A DNA stretch of 64,000 nucleotides, from positions 1 through 64,000 of the forward strand of contig CALFXJ010000061.1 in NCBI GenBank assembly GCA_937958105.1, read 5' to 3'. The DNA is from an uncultured Cellvibrio sp. Lineage in GTDB: Bacteria > Pseudomonadota > Gammaproteobacteria > Pseudomonadales > Cellvibrionaceae. Under the pieces are notes generated by a model. That model did not search any database. It was not told the origin of the DNA and saw only the letters and a list, made by a program, of their open reading frames with translations. Below are positions 14,867 to 25,870 of the stretch, one piece after another; the first letter of the stretch is position 1, and the number at the start of each line of letters is the position of its first letter. The position numbers and the translations under genes were made by a program.

Positions 14867-16781
14867 ACTGCAGCGCCGCGCATTGCCGGTTGATGCGCGC
14901 CTGCAACCCGATAACAGTATTCGCCTGCCGGGAGAATCCATTCGACGGCCAATCTTTTATACGCTGGTACTGGCAACGACGGCCGCCGGCGTAGGTATCA
15001 TGTTCAACATTCTTGCCGCCAACAACCTGATGCCGCTTGAAGCGGTATTGTTGTTTTTATTTTCCATCACCTTTGGCTGGATCACCATTTCCTTCTGGAG
15101 CGCGGTGTGCGGATTTGTTCTGCAGATTACGCAGCGAGACCCTCTCTCGTTAAAAAAGCTTGATTTGGATCGCTATCGACGGCAGCCCATTGTCACACGC
15201 ACGGCGGTAGTGATGCCGGTTTACAATGAAGAGACCCACCGGGTGATCGCTGGCTTTGAAGCCACGCTGCGCTCTCTGGCTGCCACCGGCGAGGTAGAAC
15301 ATTTTGATTTTTATCTGCTGAGCGATACCACGAACCCTGACGTCGCTCAGGCAGAACTGGATGCCTGGCAAGGGTTATGTGAACGGCTGGGAGAACTGTC
15401 GAGTCGGGTTTTCTATCGCCGCCGTGAAAAAAATATTGCACGTAAAGTTGGCAACCTTGCTGATTTCTGTCGCCGCTGGGGCAGCAACTATGAACACATG
15501 ATCGTGCTAGATGCCGACAGTGTCATGACGGGCGACTGTCTGTTGCAGATGACTCGTGCCATGCAGGCTAACCCCCGCGCCGGCCTTATTCAGACTGTGC
15601 CCATTCCTGTACGGCAGGCGACCTTCTTTGGTCGCTTTGTTCAGTTTGCAGCGGTACTCTACAGCCCCATGCTGGCAACCGGACTGGCGTTCTGGCAAAC
15701 CAACGCTGCGAATTACTGGGGACACAATGCGATCATCCGCGTGCGACCCTTCATTGATTATTGCGGCCTGCCCACGCTGCCCGGCAAGGCGCCGTTCGGC
15801 GGTGAAATTCTGAGTCACGATTTTGTGGAAGCGGCGATGCTGCGCCGTGCCGGGTGGGATGTTTTTCTGCTGGCGGATCTGGAAGGCAGCTACGAAGAAG
15901 TGCCGTGCAATATCATCGACTACGCCAAGCGCGACCGTCGCTGGGTGCAGGGTAATATCCAGCATCTGGGGCTACTGAATATCGCCGGTCTTCATCCTGT
16001 GAGCCGGCTGCATTTTCTGCTGGGTGCAGTAGCTTATATATCGTCACTGATCTGGCTCGCCATGCTTGCACTGAGCACTACGGATGCTGTGATCCGTGCT
16101 ATCAACAGCAATGTGTACTTCACCGAAACCTACCAGTTATTTCCCGACTGGCCTATCGCCAAGACCGGCCTGATCATTGCGTTGATCAGTCTGACAGTCA
16201 CGCTGCTGCTCCTGCCAAAGATCATGGGTGTGATCGTTGCGATTGTTCACCGCAACGCCGCCTTCGGCGGTACCTGGGCTATTATCAAGGGAGCCTTCAT
16301 CGAGACGTTGTTTGCCATTCTCATCGCGCCCATCATGATGGCGTTCCACGCGTATTTTGTGGTGTCTGTAATCCTTGGTTTCAAAGTCAACTGGGACGCG
16401 CAGGAGCGCGAAGGCCGACTGCTGCCCTGGAGTGAAGCTGTTGCGCGGACCTGGCGTACCACAATGGTAGCCATTGCCTGGGGAGCAGTGACATATATCT
16501 ATGCACCGATTTTTTTCTGGTGGCTGATGCCGATCCTGACCGGGCTGGTGCTTTCAGCTCCGATCGTACGCTACTCCAGCAGTCCGTCGATGGGTAAGTG
16601 GCTGCGTCGTCAGCATGTGTTCCTTTGCCCGAGCGAAACGGAAGATGATCCGGTATTGCAGGATATGGAGCGACTGCTGGAACAAAAAACATCTCCTTTA
16701 CCCAAGCCTGCCATAGCCCCTGTATTGCCGCCGGATAACTGGACTGACATGCGTGAGCAGAACCTGGCGCAGTTGCCGTAA
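14838..16781 (+). CDS. opgH: glucan glucosyltransferase OpgH (MdoH)
   Basis: This 647-residue inner-membrane protein carries a family 2 glycosyltransferase loop: VVMPVYNEE near residue 118, the DADS metal site near 225, and the QxxRW-type RRWVQG near 367. It is flanked by N-terminal helices and a cluster of C-terminal helices. It polymerises UDP-glucose into beta-1,2-linked glucan and exports it to OpgG. It is shorter than E. coli MdoH (about 850 residues), mostly at the N-terminus, as in several non-enteric bacteria. Its start lies inside the 3' end of opgG and a strong hairpin terminator follows. Confidence 0.95.
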   Translation: MSGIPMQFSKLQRRALPVDARLQPDNSIRLPGESIRRPIFYTLVLATTAAGVGIMFNILAANNLMPLEAVLLFLFSITFGWITISFWSAVCGFVLQITQRDPLSLKKLDLDRYRRQPIVTRTAVVMPVYNEETHRVIAGFEATLRSLAATGEVEHFDFYLLSDTTNPDVAQAELDAWQGLCERLGELSSRVFYRRREKNIARKVGNLADFCRRWGSNYEHMIVLDADSVMTGDCLLQMTRAMQANPRAGLIQTVPIPVRQATFFGRFVQFAAVLYSPMLATGLAFWQTNAANYWGHNAIIRVRPFIDYCGLPTLPGKAPFGGEILSHDFVEAAMLRRAGWDVFLLADLEGSYEEVPCNIIDYAKRDRRWVQGNIQHLGLLNIAGLHPVSRLHFLLGAVAYISSLIWLAMLALSTTDAVIRAINSNVYFTETYQLFPDWPIAKTGLIIALISLTVTLLLLPKIMGVIVAIVHRNAAFGGTWAIIKGAFIETLFAILIAPIMMAFHAYFVVSVILGFKVNWDAQEREGRLLPWSEAVARTWRTTMVAIAWGAVTYIYAPIFFWWLMPILTGLVLSAPIVRYSSSPSMGKWLRRQHVFLCPSETEDDPVLQDMERLLEQKTSPLPKPAIAPVLPPDNWTDMREQNLAQLP

Positions 16782-16796
16782 AGCAGCTGCAATAAA

Positions 16797-16825
16797 AAAG
16801 CCGGGCAGCAGATGCCCGGCTTTGT
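16797..16825 (+). terminator. bidirectional intrinsic terminator (opgH / ABC-F)
   Basis: GCCGGGC (16800-16806), loop AGCAGAT, GCCCGGC (16814-16820), with an A-run before and T-rich sequence after. It lies between convergent genes and can serve both. Confidence 0.85.
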
Positions 16826-16844
16826 TGTGTAGCCTGTTCATCCG

Positions 16845-18731
<1,887 letters not shown>

Positions 18732-18817
18732 GGCGCGCATTCTAGCAGACTGCTTTGCGGCCACTAGGCATGGTCGATGAAAATCAGGACATTTTTTCTT
18801 ATCTCTGAGCAACATCT

Positions 18818-19309
18818 ATGACTGCTTCTTCCGGTTCCTTGTGGGATTTTTCACTTTCACTCTATACAGCATCTGGGGTGGAGTCAGTCTGCCTGCGGAT
18901 GCAGGACGACTTTCAGGCCAGGGTGACGATTTTACTGTGGTGCTGCTGGCTCGAAGTGCGTAATGTGCATCTGACTCCTGCGAGACTGGCGCAGGCTCAA
19001 CAGCGACTGGCTCCGTGGGACGATACGGTCATCAAACCGCTGCGTCAGCTGCGCCGGGAAATCCGGCAGCAGTACGGTGTGGATGAGGAGGCAATAGAGG
19101 CCTGTCGACAGAAGATCAAAAGTGCAGAACTTGCTGCTGAGCAGGTGGCATTAAGCTGGCTGGAGTCGTTATCCTGCGAGTGGGAAGCGGCGCCCGCACC
19201 TGTGCGACGGGGAGAAAATGCGGAATGCTATCTCAGAATACTCAAGGTGCCTGACAGAATGATTGGCGAGACTGTGGCCACTCTTTCCTGCATATCGGGC
19301 ATCGGATAA
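18818..19309 (+). CDS. TIGR02444 family protein (DUF2390)
   Basis: A 163-residue cytoplasmic protein recognised by its start SLWDFSLSLY and the segment FQARVTILLWCCWLE, followed by a long charged helical region. This small gammaproteobacterial family has no known function. It is divergent from the ABC-F gene and convergent with algP, an arrangement also found in pseudomonads. The final residues after MIGETVATL look less conserved. Confidence 0.85.
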   Translation: MTASSGSLWDFSLSLYTASGVESVCLRMQDDFQARVTILLWCCWLEVRNVHLTPARLAQAQQRLAPWDDTVIKPLRQLRREIRQQYGVDEEAIEACRQKIKSAELAAEQVALSWLESLSCEWEAAPAPVRRGENAECYLRILKVPDRMIGETVATLSCISGIG

Positions 19310-19312
19310 AAA

Positions 19313-19338
19313 AACGGACGCCGAAGCGTCCGTTTTTA
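19313..19338. terminator. bidirectional intrinsic terminator
   Basis: ACGGACGC (19314-19321), tetraloop CGAA, GCGTCCGT (19326-19333), flanked by an A-run and a T-run. It separates the convergent TIGR02444 and AlgP-like genes. Confidence 0.88.
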
Positions 19339-19349
19339 TTGAGCAGCTG

Positions 19350-20348
19350 TTAAAACTTGTCATCGTCTCCGAAGAGGCTGCCGCTGACTGGCGTAGCGAT
19401 CGGAGTGGTCGGTGTATCCGGTACCGGTGATGGCTTGGGCAGCGGATTATCCCGTGGCTCAATCATGCCGATGGTGGTGTGACTGGGAATGGGTTTTTCA
19501 TGCGTATCGGGCACAACAGCATCAACTGGCTCGGCAGGCGCAGGAGCGGTTTCTTTAGGCTCAACTTTTTTCTCAGGTTTAGGTTCTGCTTTCTTCTCGA
19601 CCTTTGGCTCAGTCTTCTTCTCAACCGTTGATTCGGCTTTCTTATCAGCCGCAGAATCGGATTTCTCCGCCTTCTTCACGGGTTTGTTTACCGCTTTCTT
19701 TTCCACAGGTTTTTTCTCTGCGGCTTTCTTTTTCTCCACGGCAGGCTTTTCAGCCGCTGGCTGGGCCGCTGCGCTTTCGCTGGCTGGCTTGGCAGTAGTT
19801 TTACGAGCAGAAGGCTTGGCTGCAGTTTTGCCTGCCGAGGTTGCTTTGGATTTGGCTTTTTTGCCGGTCTTGGTCTTAGCCGATGCTGCCTCTGCAAGGG
19901 CTTCAACAGCCGGTGCGGCAGTTTTGCGGGTGGCTTTAGCTGGCTTCGCTGCGGATTTTGCTGCAGGCTTTTTCTTCGCGGCTTTGGCTGGTTTTGCTGC
20001 GGAGGATTTAACAGCCTTGGCTACGGCTTTGCTGATTTCAGCTGCATTTTTCTGTTCGGTCCGCAGCGCAGTGACAACCTCATGAGCGGTGACTAACGCC
20101 TTGTTTTGCTCTGCGGCATCTGCCTTTAACTTTTGCAGGCGGGCCTTGGCTGCTGCGGTCGTTGCGCCTTTGCTGCGCAGGTCGGCCAGCTTCTTGGCTG
20201 ATGCCGCAGCGGATTTTTGTGCGGCAGCAAGCGCTTTTTCTGCAGCGTTAAGTCGTTTTGTCCGCGCTTTTTCGAGCTCGGCACTTACTTTGGCAATCTG
20301 CTTTTCAATGTCAGCAATCGAGACTTGGGTTGTCTTTTTGGCGGCCAT
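19350..20348 (-). CDS. algP: AlgP-like Lys/Ala-rich histone-like protein
   Basis: A 332-residue protein in two parts. Residues 1-115 form an alpha-helical, probably coiled-coil domain (ADIEKQIAKVSAELEKARTK). Residues about 115-270 are low-complexity AAKPAK/KKAEKK-type sequence like eukaryotic histone H1 tails, ending in a Pro-rich acidic tail (SLFGDDDKF). AlgP (AlgR3) of Pseudomonas has the same layout and was linked to alginate gene expression and DNA binding. Location next to the FKBP lipoprotein, rsd and dsbB matches the Pseudomonas order. The repeated codons make the tail prone to length change between strains. Confidence 0.85.
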   Translation of the reverse strand: MAAKKTTQVSIADIEKQIAKVSAELEKARTKRLNAAEKALAAAQKSAAASAKKLADLRSKGATTAAAKARLQKLKADAAEQNKALVTAHEVVTALRTEQKNAAEISKAVAKAVKSSAAKPAKAAKKKPAAKSAAKPAKATRKTAAPAVEALAEAASAKTKTGKKAKSKATSAGKTAAKPSARKTTAKPASESAAAQPAAEKPAVEKKKAAEKKPVEKKAVNKPVKKAEKSDSAADKKAESTVEKKTEPKVEKKAEPKPEKKVEPKETAPAPAEPVDAVVPDTHEKPIPSHTTIGMIEPRDNPLPKPSPVPDTPTTPIATPVSGSLFGDDDKF

Positions 20349-20939
20349 GAGGGTGTCCTATCGTTTAAGGGTGGTAACAGTGAATGGTGCAATATCGTTG
20401 TACAAATCCAAACACAAACTCATCACAAACAACTGGCCGAAGCGGCGATTATCTTTGCATCAGGATGAGCTTCTGAACCGGCCTCATTGTAATCGTGGTT
20501 TTTAAAAAAGTGTATGTCTGCTATCAAACAATGTGTTGATTTTTTGTCCTGCTCCTTATTCGACAAACCTGCTGGCTCAGCTTCTGCGAGCAAAGGAAAA
20601 CTGAATCCAAATATGAATTCTGGCCGGGTATGCATTGACTGCTATTCGAACCGGGTGGATGAAGTCATAGTTATCTGAGCAGCCGTTAACACTGGGTATG
20701 ACCACGGGAATCCGGATAGTGCCCGAGGATTGCATCTCAGAATCGACAGTTAACCAGCGGGATCCGGCAAAAAAACCGCAAAAAAGGCTCACAATCAGCC
20801 CCAGTTGGTATACCATTGACGCCTTCTCTGGCCCCTGAAGTTGCGGATTTGCCGGGTTGGATTTAATCGGTCGACCGGCCCTTATGTCCTGGCTGGATAG
20901 ATTAGGAAGCACATACATCAATAAAATTTAAGGTGTCAT
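20349..20939. other. divergent intergenic region between algP-like and FKBP genes
   Basis: A region of 591 bases. Open frames on both strands (the longest, 114 codons on the minus strand, ends at 20577) lack a recognisable family, plausible codon pattern or ribosome site, so I call no gene. It should hold the two divergent promoters; none was identified with confidence. AAGG lies before the FKBP ATG. Confidence 0.4.
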
Positions 20940-21653
20940 ATGATTAACAAAAAACTACTTGTGGGCTTGGTCTCTTCTGTTGTTCTGGTGGCAGGTTGTC
21001 AAAAAGAGGCTGAGGAGCCTAAGGCTGTAGAGCTGAAGACGCTCGAGCAGAAAGTGAACTACACCATTGCCCGTAACCTGGCAAACAACTTCAAGCAAAA
21101 CGGTTTAGTCGTTGAACCAGAAAGTTTTATGTTAGCGCTCAATGACGTGCGTGACGGTGTTGAATCCCGTCTGACTGATGAAGAAATGCAGACTGTGATG
21201 CAGACCTTCCAGGAACAGGCAATGACCAAGCGCGAAGAAGAGCAGAAGAAGATCGCTGCTGAAAATGCCGAGAAAGGTAAAGCTTTCCTCGAAGAGAACA
21301 AGAACAAAGAAGGTGTGACCACTACTGAAAGTGGTCTGCAGTACCGTGTTATCACCGAAGGTTCCGGTGTTAAGCCCAAGGCGACCGATACTGTCACTGT
21401 ACACTACAGCGGTAAATTGCTGGATGGTACCGAGTTTGACAGCTCCTACCTGCGTAACGAGCCGGCAACCTTTGATCTGAACAGCGTCATCCCCGGCTGG
21501 ACCGAAGGTCTGCAGTTGATGCCTCAGGGTTCCAAGTGGGAACTGGTTATCCCGTCAGAGCTGGCTTATGGTCCAGGCGCAAACGGCCCGATTCCACCAA
21601 ACTCTGTTCTGGTATTTGAAGTGGAGTTGCTGGAAGTGAAGGCAGCTGAGTAA
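20940..21653 (+). CDS. FKBP-type peptidyl-prolyl isomerase lipoprotein (FkpA/Mip-like)
   Basis: A 237-residue protein with a lipoprotein signal (hydrophobic stretch then LVAGC, lipidated cysteine at residue 20). A helical dimerisation region of FKBP_N type (about 35-125) follows, then an FKBP domain (about 130-235) with VTVHYSGKLLDGTEFDSS, the active-site region VIPGWTEGL and LAYGPGANGPIPPNS. It catalyses proline isomerisation in envelope proteins. Neighbours are as in Pseudomonas, where the FKBP gene lies between algP and algQ. Confidence 0.95.
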   Translation: MINKKLLVGLVSSVVLVAGCQKEAEEPKAVELKTLEQKVNYTIARNLANNFKQNGLVVEPESFMLALNDVRDGVESRLTDEEMQTVMQTFQEQAMTKREEEQKKIAAENAEKGKAFLEENKNKEGVTTTESGLQYRVITEGSGVKPKATDTVTVHYSGKLLDGTEFDSSYLRNEPATFDLNSVIPGWTEGLQLMPQGSKWELVIPSELAYGPGANGPIPPNSVLVFEVELLEVKAAE

Positions 21654-21671
21654 TCGCTGAGTTACTGAACG

Positions 21672-21708
21672 CCATAAAAAAACCCGCTGAGAAGCGGGTT
21701 TTTTTATG
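21672..21708. terminator. bidirectional intrinsic terminator
   Basis: CCATAAAAAAACCCGCT and AGCGGGTTTTTTTATGG form a perfect 17-base stem around a GAGA loop. It lies between convergent FKBP and rsd genes. Confidence 0.92.
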
Positions 21709-21732
21709 GGTATCGACTGCGATGAGCAATGA

Positions 21733-22200
21733 TCAATTCACAAGATCTTTATGCGATGTGTGCAGCACGGCAATCATGCGGTCTTCAGCTGTAAAGCGTA
21801 CTTCCAGTGACTCACCGAGCGCAGACAGATCGTCGGCGAGCGAGGTAAGATCGTCGGTTTCCAGATATTTGTCGTTGAAGTCGAGAATGCTTTCAGTGGT
21901 CTTGTCGACAAGGGCAAACAGCTGGCCGGCTTCCTTCAGTGCTTCAGTATCTTCGAACTGCTGGCCTTCCTTAATCAGCTTGTCATAAATTTCAAAGTGG
22001 CCTGCCGAGACATAATCCACCAGAATCTGGCAGAGTGTACGCAACTTCGCTCCGCGCAGGGCTTCATTTTCGGCGTTGGCTTCAAGACTGCTCAGTGCAC
22101 AGTACTGCACGAGCATGTCCTGCCGCTCCTGCAGCCAGCGATCAATGATTTCGCTGACGCCGCCCCAGAGCTCTTTGGCGTTTTTACAATTGTCTAGCAT
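21733..22200 (-). CDS. rsd: Rsd/AlgQ anti-sigma-70 factor
   Basis: A 155-residue protein that matches Rsd/AlgQ along its length (ELWGGVSEIIDRWLQERQ, LVDYVSAGHFEIYDKL, FNDKY). Rsd binds sigma-70 region 4 and frees core RNA polymerase for other sigma factors in stationary phase; AlgQ in Pseudomonas affects alginate and iron genes. It lies 74 bases downstream of dsbB and is convergent with the FKBP gene. Confidence 0.93.
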   Translation of the reverse strand: MLDNCKNAKELWGGVSEIIDRWLQERQDMLVQYCALSSLEANAENEALRGAKLRTLCQILVDYVSAGHFEIYDKLIKEGQQFEDTEALKEAGQLFALVDKTTESILDFNDKYLETDDLTSLADDLSALGESLEVRFTAEDRMIAVLHTSHKDLVN

Positions 22201-22274
22201 GCGATATTCCTTGAATAACCGTTTTTTTAAGTCAGGCGGCTCAAGATAGGCTATCCCGCTGCAGACGGCAAGCT

Positions 22275-22763
22275 TCAGGCTTTGCGCCAGGTCTGGAACA
22301 GGTTGATGGCTGCCAGTCCAATGAAGGCCACCAATGTCCAGCCGGCGATGCTGATGCCAAACAGTGACCAGTCCACCTTCGCACAGTTGCCATCGCCGCG
22401 CAGCAAGACTTCCAGTGCTTCCAGAAAAGGATAAACATCGAACATGTAAGACAGTCCTGGACCGCAGGCCGGCACCTGATCTTCAGGCAGGCTCTGCAGC
22501 CACAGCTGGCGGCTGGAAAAGCTGCCGCCGATGACGGCTGCGAGTATTCCCAGGATGCCGTAAACCCGCTGGCCGATACGGGCGGGGTTGTGCAGAAACG
22601 CAATGAGGGCAATAAGCCCGACCAGGATGACAAAGGCACGCTGGGTAATACACAGAGGACAGGGCTCAAGGCCCATGACATGCTCCATATAGGCGGCAAT
22701 CAACATCAGGCCAACGCAACCGAGGAAGATAATGAGATTTGTCTGGCGAATACTGGGCAACAT
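22275..22763 (-). CDS. dsbB: disulfide bond formation protein DsbB
   Basis: A 162-residue inner-membrane protein with four helices. It has both periplasmic cysteine pairs: C35/C38 in the quinone-linked CPLC motif and C100/C127, the pair that oxidises DsbA. Electrons pass to ubiquinone. No dsbA gene is in the window. The neighbouring rsd gene repeats the Pseudomonas algQ-dsbH arrangement. Confidence 0.95.
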   Translation of the reverse strand: MLPSIRQTNLIIFLGCVGLMLIAAYMEHVMGLEPCPLCITQRAFVILVGLIALIAFLHNPARIGQRVYGILGILAAVIGGSFSSRQLWLQSLPEDQVPACGPGLSYMFDVYPFLEALEVLLRGDGNCAKVDWSLFGISIAGWTLVAFIGLAAINLFQTWRKA

Positions 22764-22964
22764 GGTGAATCCTTCGTTAAGGTTATAGCCGCAATAGTAC
22801 GCAAAAAGTCTCGATAAGTGCCAGCCAAATACCGGGAGTGGGATGACTGCACGGCTGGATCACATGATATGTTAAATCGGATGCCACGGTCGGTGGTTGA
22901 CCGATGGGTTAAGCCAAGGGTTCAATAGTCGTCGAACCCAGAGAAAGAGATTCAGGAAGTGCTT

Positions 22965-23390
22965 ATGAAGCGTGTTATCACCCGCAGTAAAAGCTGGTTA
23001 GTGATCTTAGTGGGGCTGTGCCTGATGACGGCCAGCGTATCTTTTGCCAGCAGCAGCGGGGCCGTTGCCGGGCCTTACATTGAACTCAAACCGGCCTTTG
23101 TGGTGAATTACGGCGGCGTGGGTAAGATCAAATACTTGAAAGCCGATATATCACTGCGGGTCGATGACCGCAGGGCTGCGGCGGCCGTTGATCACCATGC
23201 GCCGCTGATTCGCAATGCACTGGTGCTGCTGTTCAGCCGTCAGACCGATGAAACCATAGGCAGCGTTGAAGGAAAAGAAGCCATGCGGCAGGAGGCTTTG
23301 ACGGAGATCAACCGTCTCCTGGCAGAAGAGGCTGGGCCGCAGGTGATGGTGAAAGATGTATTGTTCAATAATCTGGTGATGCAGAAGTAG
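22965..23390 (+). CDS. FliL-like secreted/envelope protein
   Basis: A 141-residue protein with an N-terminal hydrophobic segment ending at SFASSS, read as a signal peptide or membrane anchor. A FliL-type domain follows (YIELKPAFVVNYGG, KYLKADISLRV, LFSRQTDETIGSVEGKE). FliL proteins sit at the flagellar stator. This gene is outside any flagellar operon and short of the usual cytoplasmic part, so its role may be different. The ATG at 22965 has AGGA 7 bases upstream; a GTG at 22959 is less likely. Confidence 0.8.
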   Translation: MKRVITRSKSWLVILVGLCLMTASVSFASSSGAVAGPYIELKPAFVVNYGGVGKIKYLKADISLRVDDRRAAAAVDHHAPLIRNALVLLFSRQTDETIGSVEGKEAMRQEALTEINRLLAEEAGPQVMVKDVLFNNLVMQK

Positions 23391-23395
23391 CCACG

Positions 23396-23421
23396 TAACT
23401 GCCAGGTAAGCCCGGCAGTTA
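23396..23421. terminator. hairpin between convergent fliL-like and gshA genes
   Basis: TAACTGCC (23396-23403) pairs perfectly with GGCAGTTA (23414-23421). There is no T-run, so it is a weak or factor-assisted terminator candidate. Confidence 0.5.
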
Positions 23422-23439
23422 GGTAGAACGGCAGGTTCT

Positions 23440-25077
23440 CTAGGTGTTCGCGCAGCAACGGTATTGCGCGTAGTAATTCTCGAGATAGGTTTCAAACGGA
23501 AGCTGTTCCGCTGCTTCGAGTTCGCGTTGCTCTGCCAGAGAAAGTTGCGCGAGTTGCTGGTGATAAGCCTCTTTCTCGGCATCGAGCGGATGACGGGCAA
23601 AGTGCTGTCGATGCTGCTCTGCCAGACCCATGGTGTGCCCAAAAAAAGTTTTGCCCGTAGTGCGCATATCCTGCAGCACCCGCGCTGAGGGAGTAAGTTC
23701 CGGCTGGGCCAGCTTCACGCGCTGGGCCGCAACCGCCTGTTGATAATGATCAGCCCCGTTGGTCTGATCCAGCAGGGCGGCGCAGTCAGCTGTCCCGGCG
23801 AGAATCTCTTCGGCCCACTGCCGCATGCTGATCTCTTCCCCGTTGCGTATTAATTGCAGTTCGGGGTTGCGCCCTTCGTAAACCACACGCTTCTGATTTT
23901 CCTGACCTTCACGATATTCTTCGGCACCCGTATGGGGGCTGTCATGCAGCAGACAAAATAACAGGAATGCATCCATCAAGCGCATCTGTTCCGCCGTAAT
24001 GCCGAGAGGTTCGTAGGGATTGAGATCAATGCAGCGCACTTCCACGTACTCCACTCCGCGCAGGCGCAAGGCCTGCAATGCAGTTTCGCCGGACTGAGTG
24101 GGATTTTTAGGGCGGATACTGCTGTAAAACTCGTTTTCTATCTGCAGCAGGCTGGTGTTGAGCTGCTGGTAATTCCCTTCGGCATCTTTAAGGCCGATGG
24201 CTTCGTAAGCAGGGTGTTGAGTGGCGATGGCCCCATAAAGCGTCTTCAGATAGCTGGGGAGATTGTTGTAGCACACGATCAGCGATTGTTGAGCATCGCT
24301 CTGGTAACCCAGGTCGCCCATGCGCAGTGAGGTGGCATAAGGCATATACAGTGACCGGCTCTGTTCATCAAACGCCTGCAGCTTATGCTGACGGCCTTTC
24401 ACAAAGGAACTGCACACTGCAGGAGATGCGCCGAATAAGTAGATCAACAACCAGAAGTAACGGCGGAAATTGCGAATCAGGGCGAAGTAGCGCTGGGTTT
24501 TATAATCCTGCAGCGACAACGAATTCTCTTCTTCCTGCTGCAGGGCTAGCCAGAACTCGTTGGGCAGAGAAAAATTGTAGTGAATCCCGGCGATGGTCTG
24601 CATCGACCGACCATAGCGATGTCCCAGGCCAACACGGTAGATGGTCTTCATGGTACCGCTGTTGGAAGTGCCGTAACGGGCAACGGGGATCTGATCGTCG
24701 GAGCCCAGCGCACAGGGCATGCTGGCAGGCCAGAGGCGCTCGCCTTGCTGGTCCAGTTGTTGATAAGTGAAGCGATGTACGTCTTCCAGCTGTTGCAGCA
24801 GGTCATCGACCTTGCGAAAGGGTTCGGTAATAAATTCCAGTAACGCTTCACTGTAATCGGTCGTGATATGAGGATGTTTGAGCGCTGAGCCCAGCCCGCT
24901 TGGGTGATCAGTCTGTGCAAGGGTGCCGTCTGGCAGCACACGCAGGCTCTCTTTCTCCAGCCCGCGCAGGATACCGGCAAAAGTGGCGTTGTTGTGCGGC
25001 TGTGAAAACGCCCGCAACAACTGTTGGAATGACGAGGCTTGCCCGGGCGGAGTTGATGATGGTGATGGTTGCGACAA
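23440..25077 (-). CDS. gshA: glutamate-cysteine ligase GshA
   Basis: A 545-residue cytoplasmic enzyme that joins glutamate and cysteine with ATP, the first step of glutathione synthesis. Proteobacterial GshA signatures are seen: GLEKESLRV, TTDYSEALLEFIT, GIHYNFSLP, YVEVRCIDLNPYEP. Length is near the usual 520 residues. The start is a TTG at 25077 with GAGGA 8 bases upstream; no upstream ATG fits the frame. It stands alone on the minus strand. Confidence 0.95.
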   Translation of the reverse strand: MSQPSPSSTPPGQASSFQQLLRAFSQPHNNATFAGILRGLEKESLRVLPDGTLAQTDHPSGLGSALKHPHITTDYSEALLEFITEPFRKVDDLLQQLEDVHRFTYQQLDQQGERLWPASMPCALGSDDQIPVARYGTSNSGTMKTIYRVGLGHRYGRSMQTIAGIHYNFSLPNEFWLALQQEEENSLSLQDYKTQRYFALIRNFRRYFWLLIYLFGASPAVCSSFVKGRQHKLQAFDEQSRSLYMPYATSLRMGDLGYQSDAQQSLIVCYNNLPSYLKTLYGAIATQHPAYEAIGLKDAEGNYQQLNTSLLQIENEFYSSIRPKNPTQSGETALQALRLRGVEYVEVRCIDLNPYEPLGITAEQMRLMDAFLLFCLLHDSPHTGAEEYREGQENQKRVVYEGRNPELQLIRNGEEISMRQWAEEILAGTADCAALLDQTNGADHYQQAVAAQRVKLAQPELTPSARVLQDMRTTGKTFFGHTMGLAEQHRQHFARHPLDAEKEAYHQQLAQLSLAEQRELEAAEQLPFETYLENYYAQYRCCANT

Positions 25078-25194
25078 GCTGGTGTCCTCATAAAGCGCTG
25101 CAGCAGAGTGACAGCGAAGGCTTAAATAACGCAGAGAAATCAGGAAGCCTCACGCGGGATTCACGGGCCTGAAATCCGGATCAAATATTCCCGT

Positions 25195-25635
25195 TTAAAG
25201 CAGTGAAGGCTGATTACCTTCGGCTTCTGCCTCGTCGGATTCATGGAGCTGGTCCTCCTCGGCGGAGTCCTCAGCACCAGAGACAATATCTCCGACCAGA
25301 TCGTCAGCGTCAGAGGCGGCATCCTCGCGCAAGGCAGATTCATCAGCTTCACTGGCCTCTTCTGGAGCCTCACTGGCAAACAGCGGAGCGGAAGCCGGCT
25401 GGGCATCCCCCAGCAGTTCGGCATCAATAATCGGCAAACCTTTCTCGTTCACCTTGCAGCTCACCACCTTGATGCGCTGGGTGTAATCCTTGGAACTGAT
25501 TTCAAATACCTGATTGACGGCTTCGTCCTTGTGGGGTGTCTTGAACAGGCTGGCGGGATCGCGTCCGTCCAGCCACTCTTTCTGGCGTCCAAGAAACAGC
25601 TTGTCATGATTCTGCAGGATAAAAAGCTCGCTCAT
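25195..25635 (-). CDS. conserved hypothetical protein with acidic C-terminal tail
   Basis: A 146-residue soluble protein. Residues 1-80 look folded and conserved (SELFILQNHDKLFL, KEWLDGRDP, RIKVVSCKVNEKGLPII). Residues 85-146 are a Glu/Asp/Ala/Ser-rich, probably disordered tail. Similar short proteins occur in Pseudomonas and relatives, but I know no function. It lies 117 bases upstream of gshA on the same strand and could share a transcript. Confidence 0.75.
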   Translation of the reverse strand: MSELFILQNHDKLFLGRQKEWLDGRDPASLFKTPHKDEAVNQVFEISSKDYTQRIKVVSCKVNEKGLPIIDAELLGDAQPASAPLFASEAPEEASEADESALREDAASDADDLVGDIVSGAEDSAEEDQLHESDEAEAEGNQPSLL

Positions 25636-25870
25636 ATTACTCGTGTTCTATTGTATTGCGGATGTGGAGTGGGCGACCGGGCGCGGCCGGTTCCGAATCT
25701 GGCGGGATTGTTCAGTTTTCCGGGGGTTCGTGCAAGTCCTATTTAATCGGGATAAATCAGATGCAGCCGGTCTGGCAGGTGGCTGGCAGCACCATCAGCA
25801 CCGATGTCGGCTGATTGCCCCGCAGGACTTGCGTCTCAGGGGTATCATCAAGGCGGATGGGTGGCTGGCC

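Noticed and set aside
19489..20085. 198-codon open frame on the plus strand, rich in Phe, Ala and Ser
   Set aside because: It is the antisense shadow of the Lys/Ala-rich tail of the AlgP-like gene; its composition is forced by that sequence.
20577..20921. 114-codon minus-strand frame in the algP/FKBP gap
   Set aside because: No ribosome site, family or coherent hydrophobic pattern; more likely promoter DNA.
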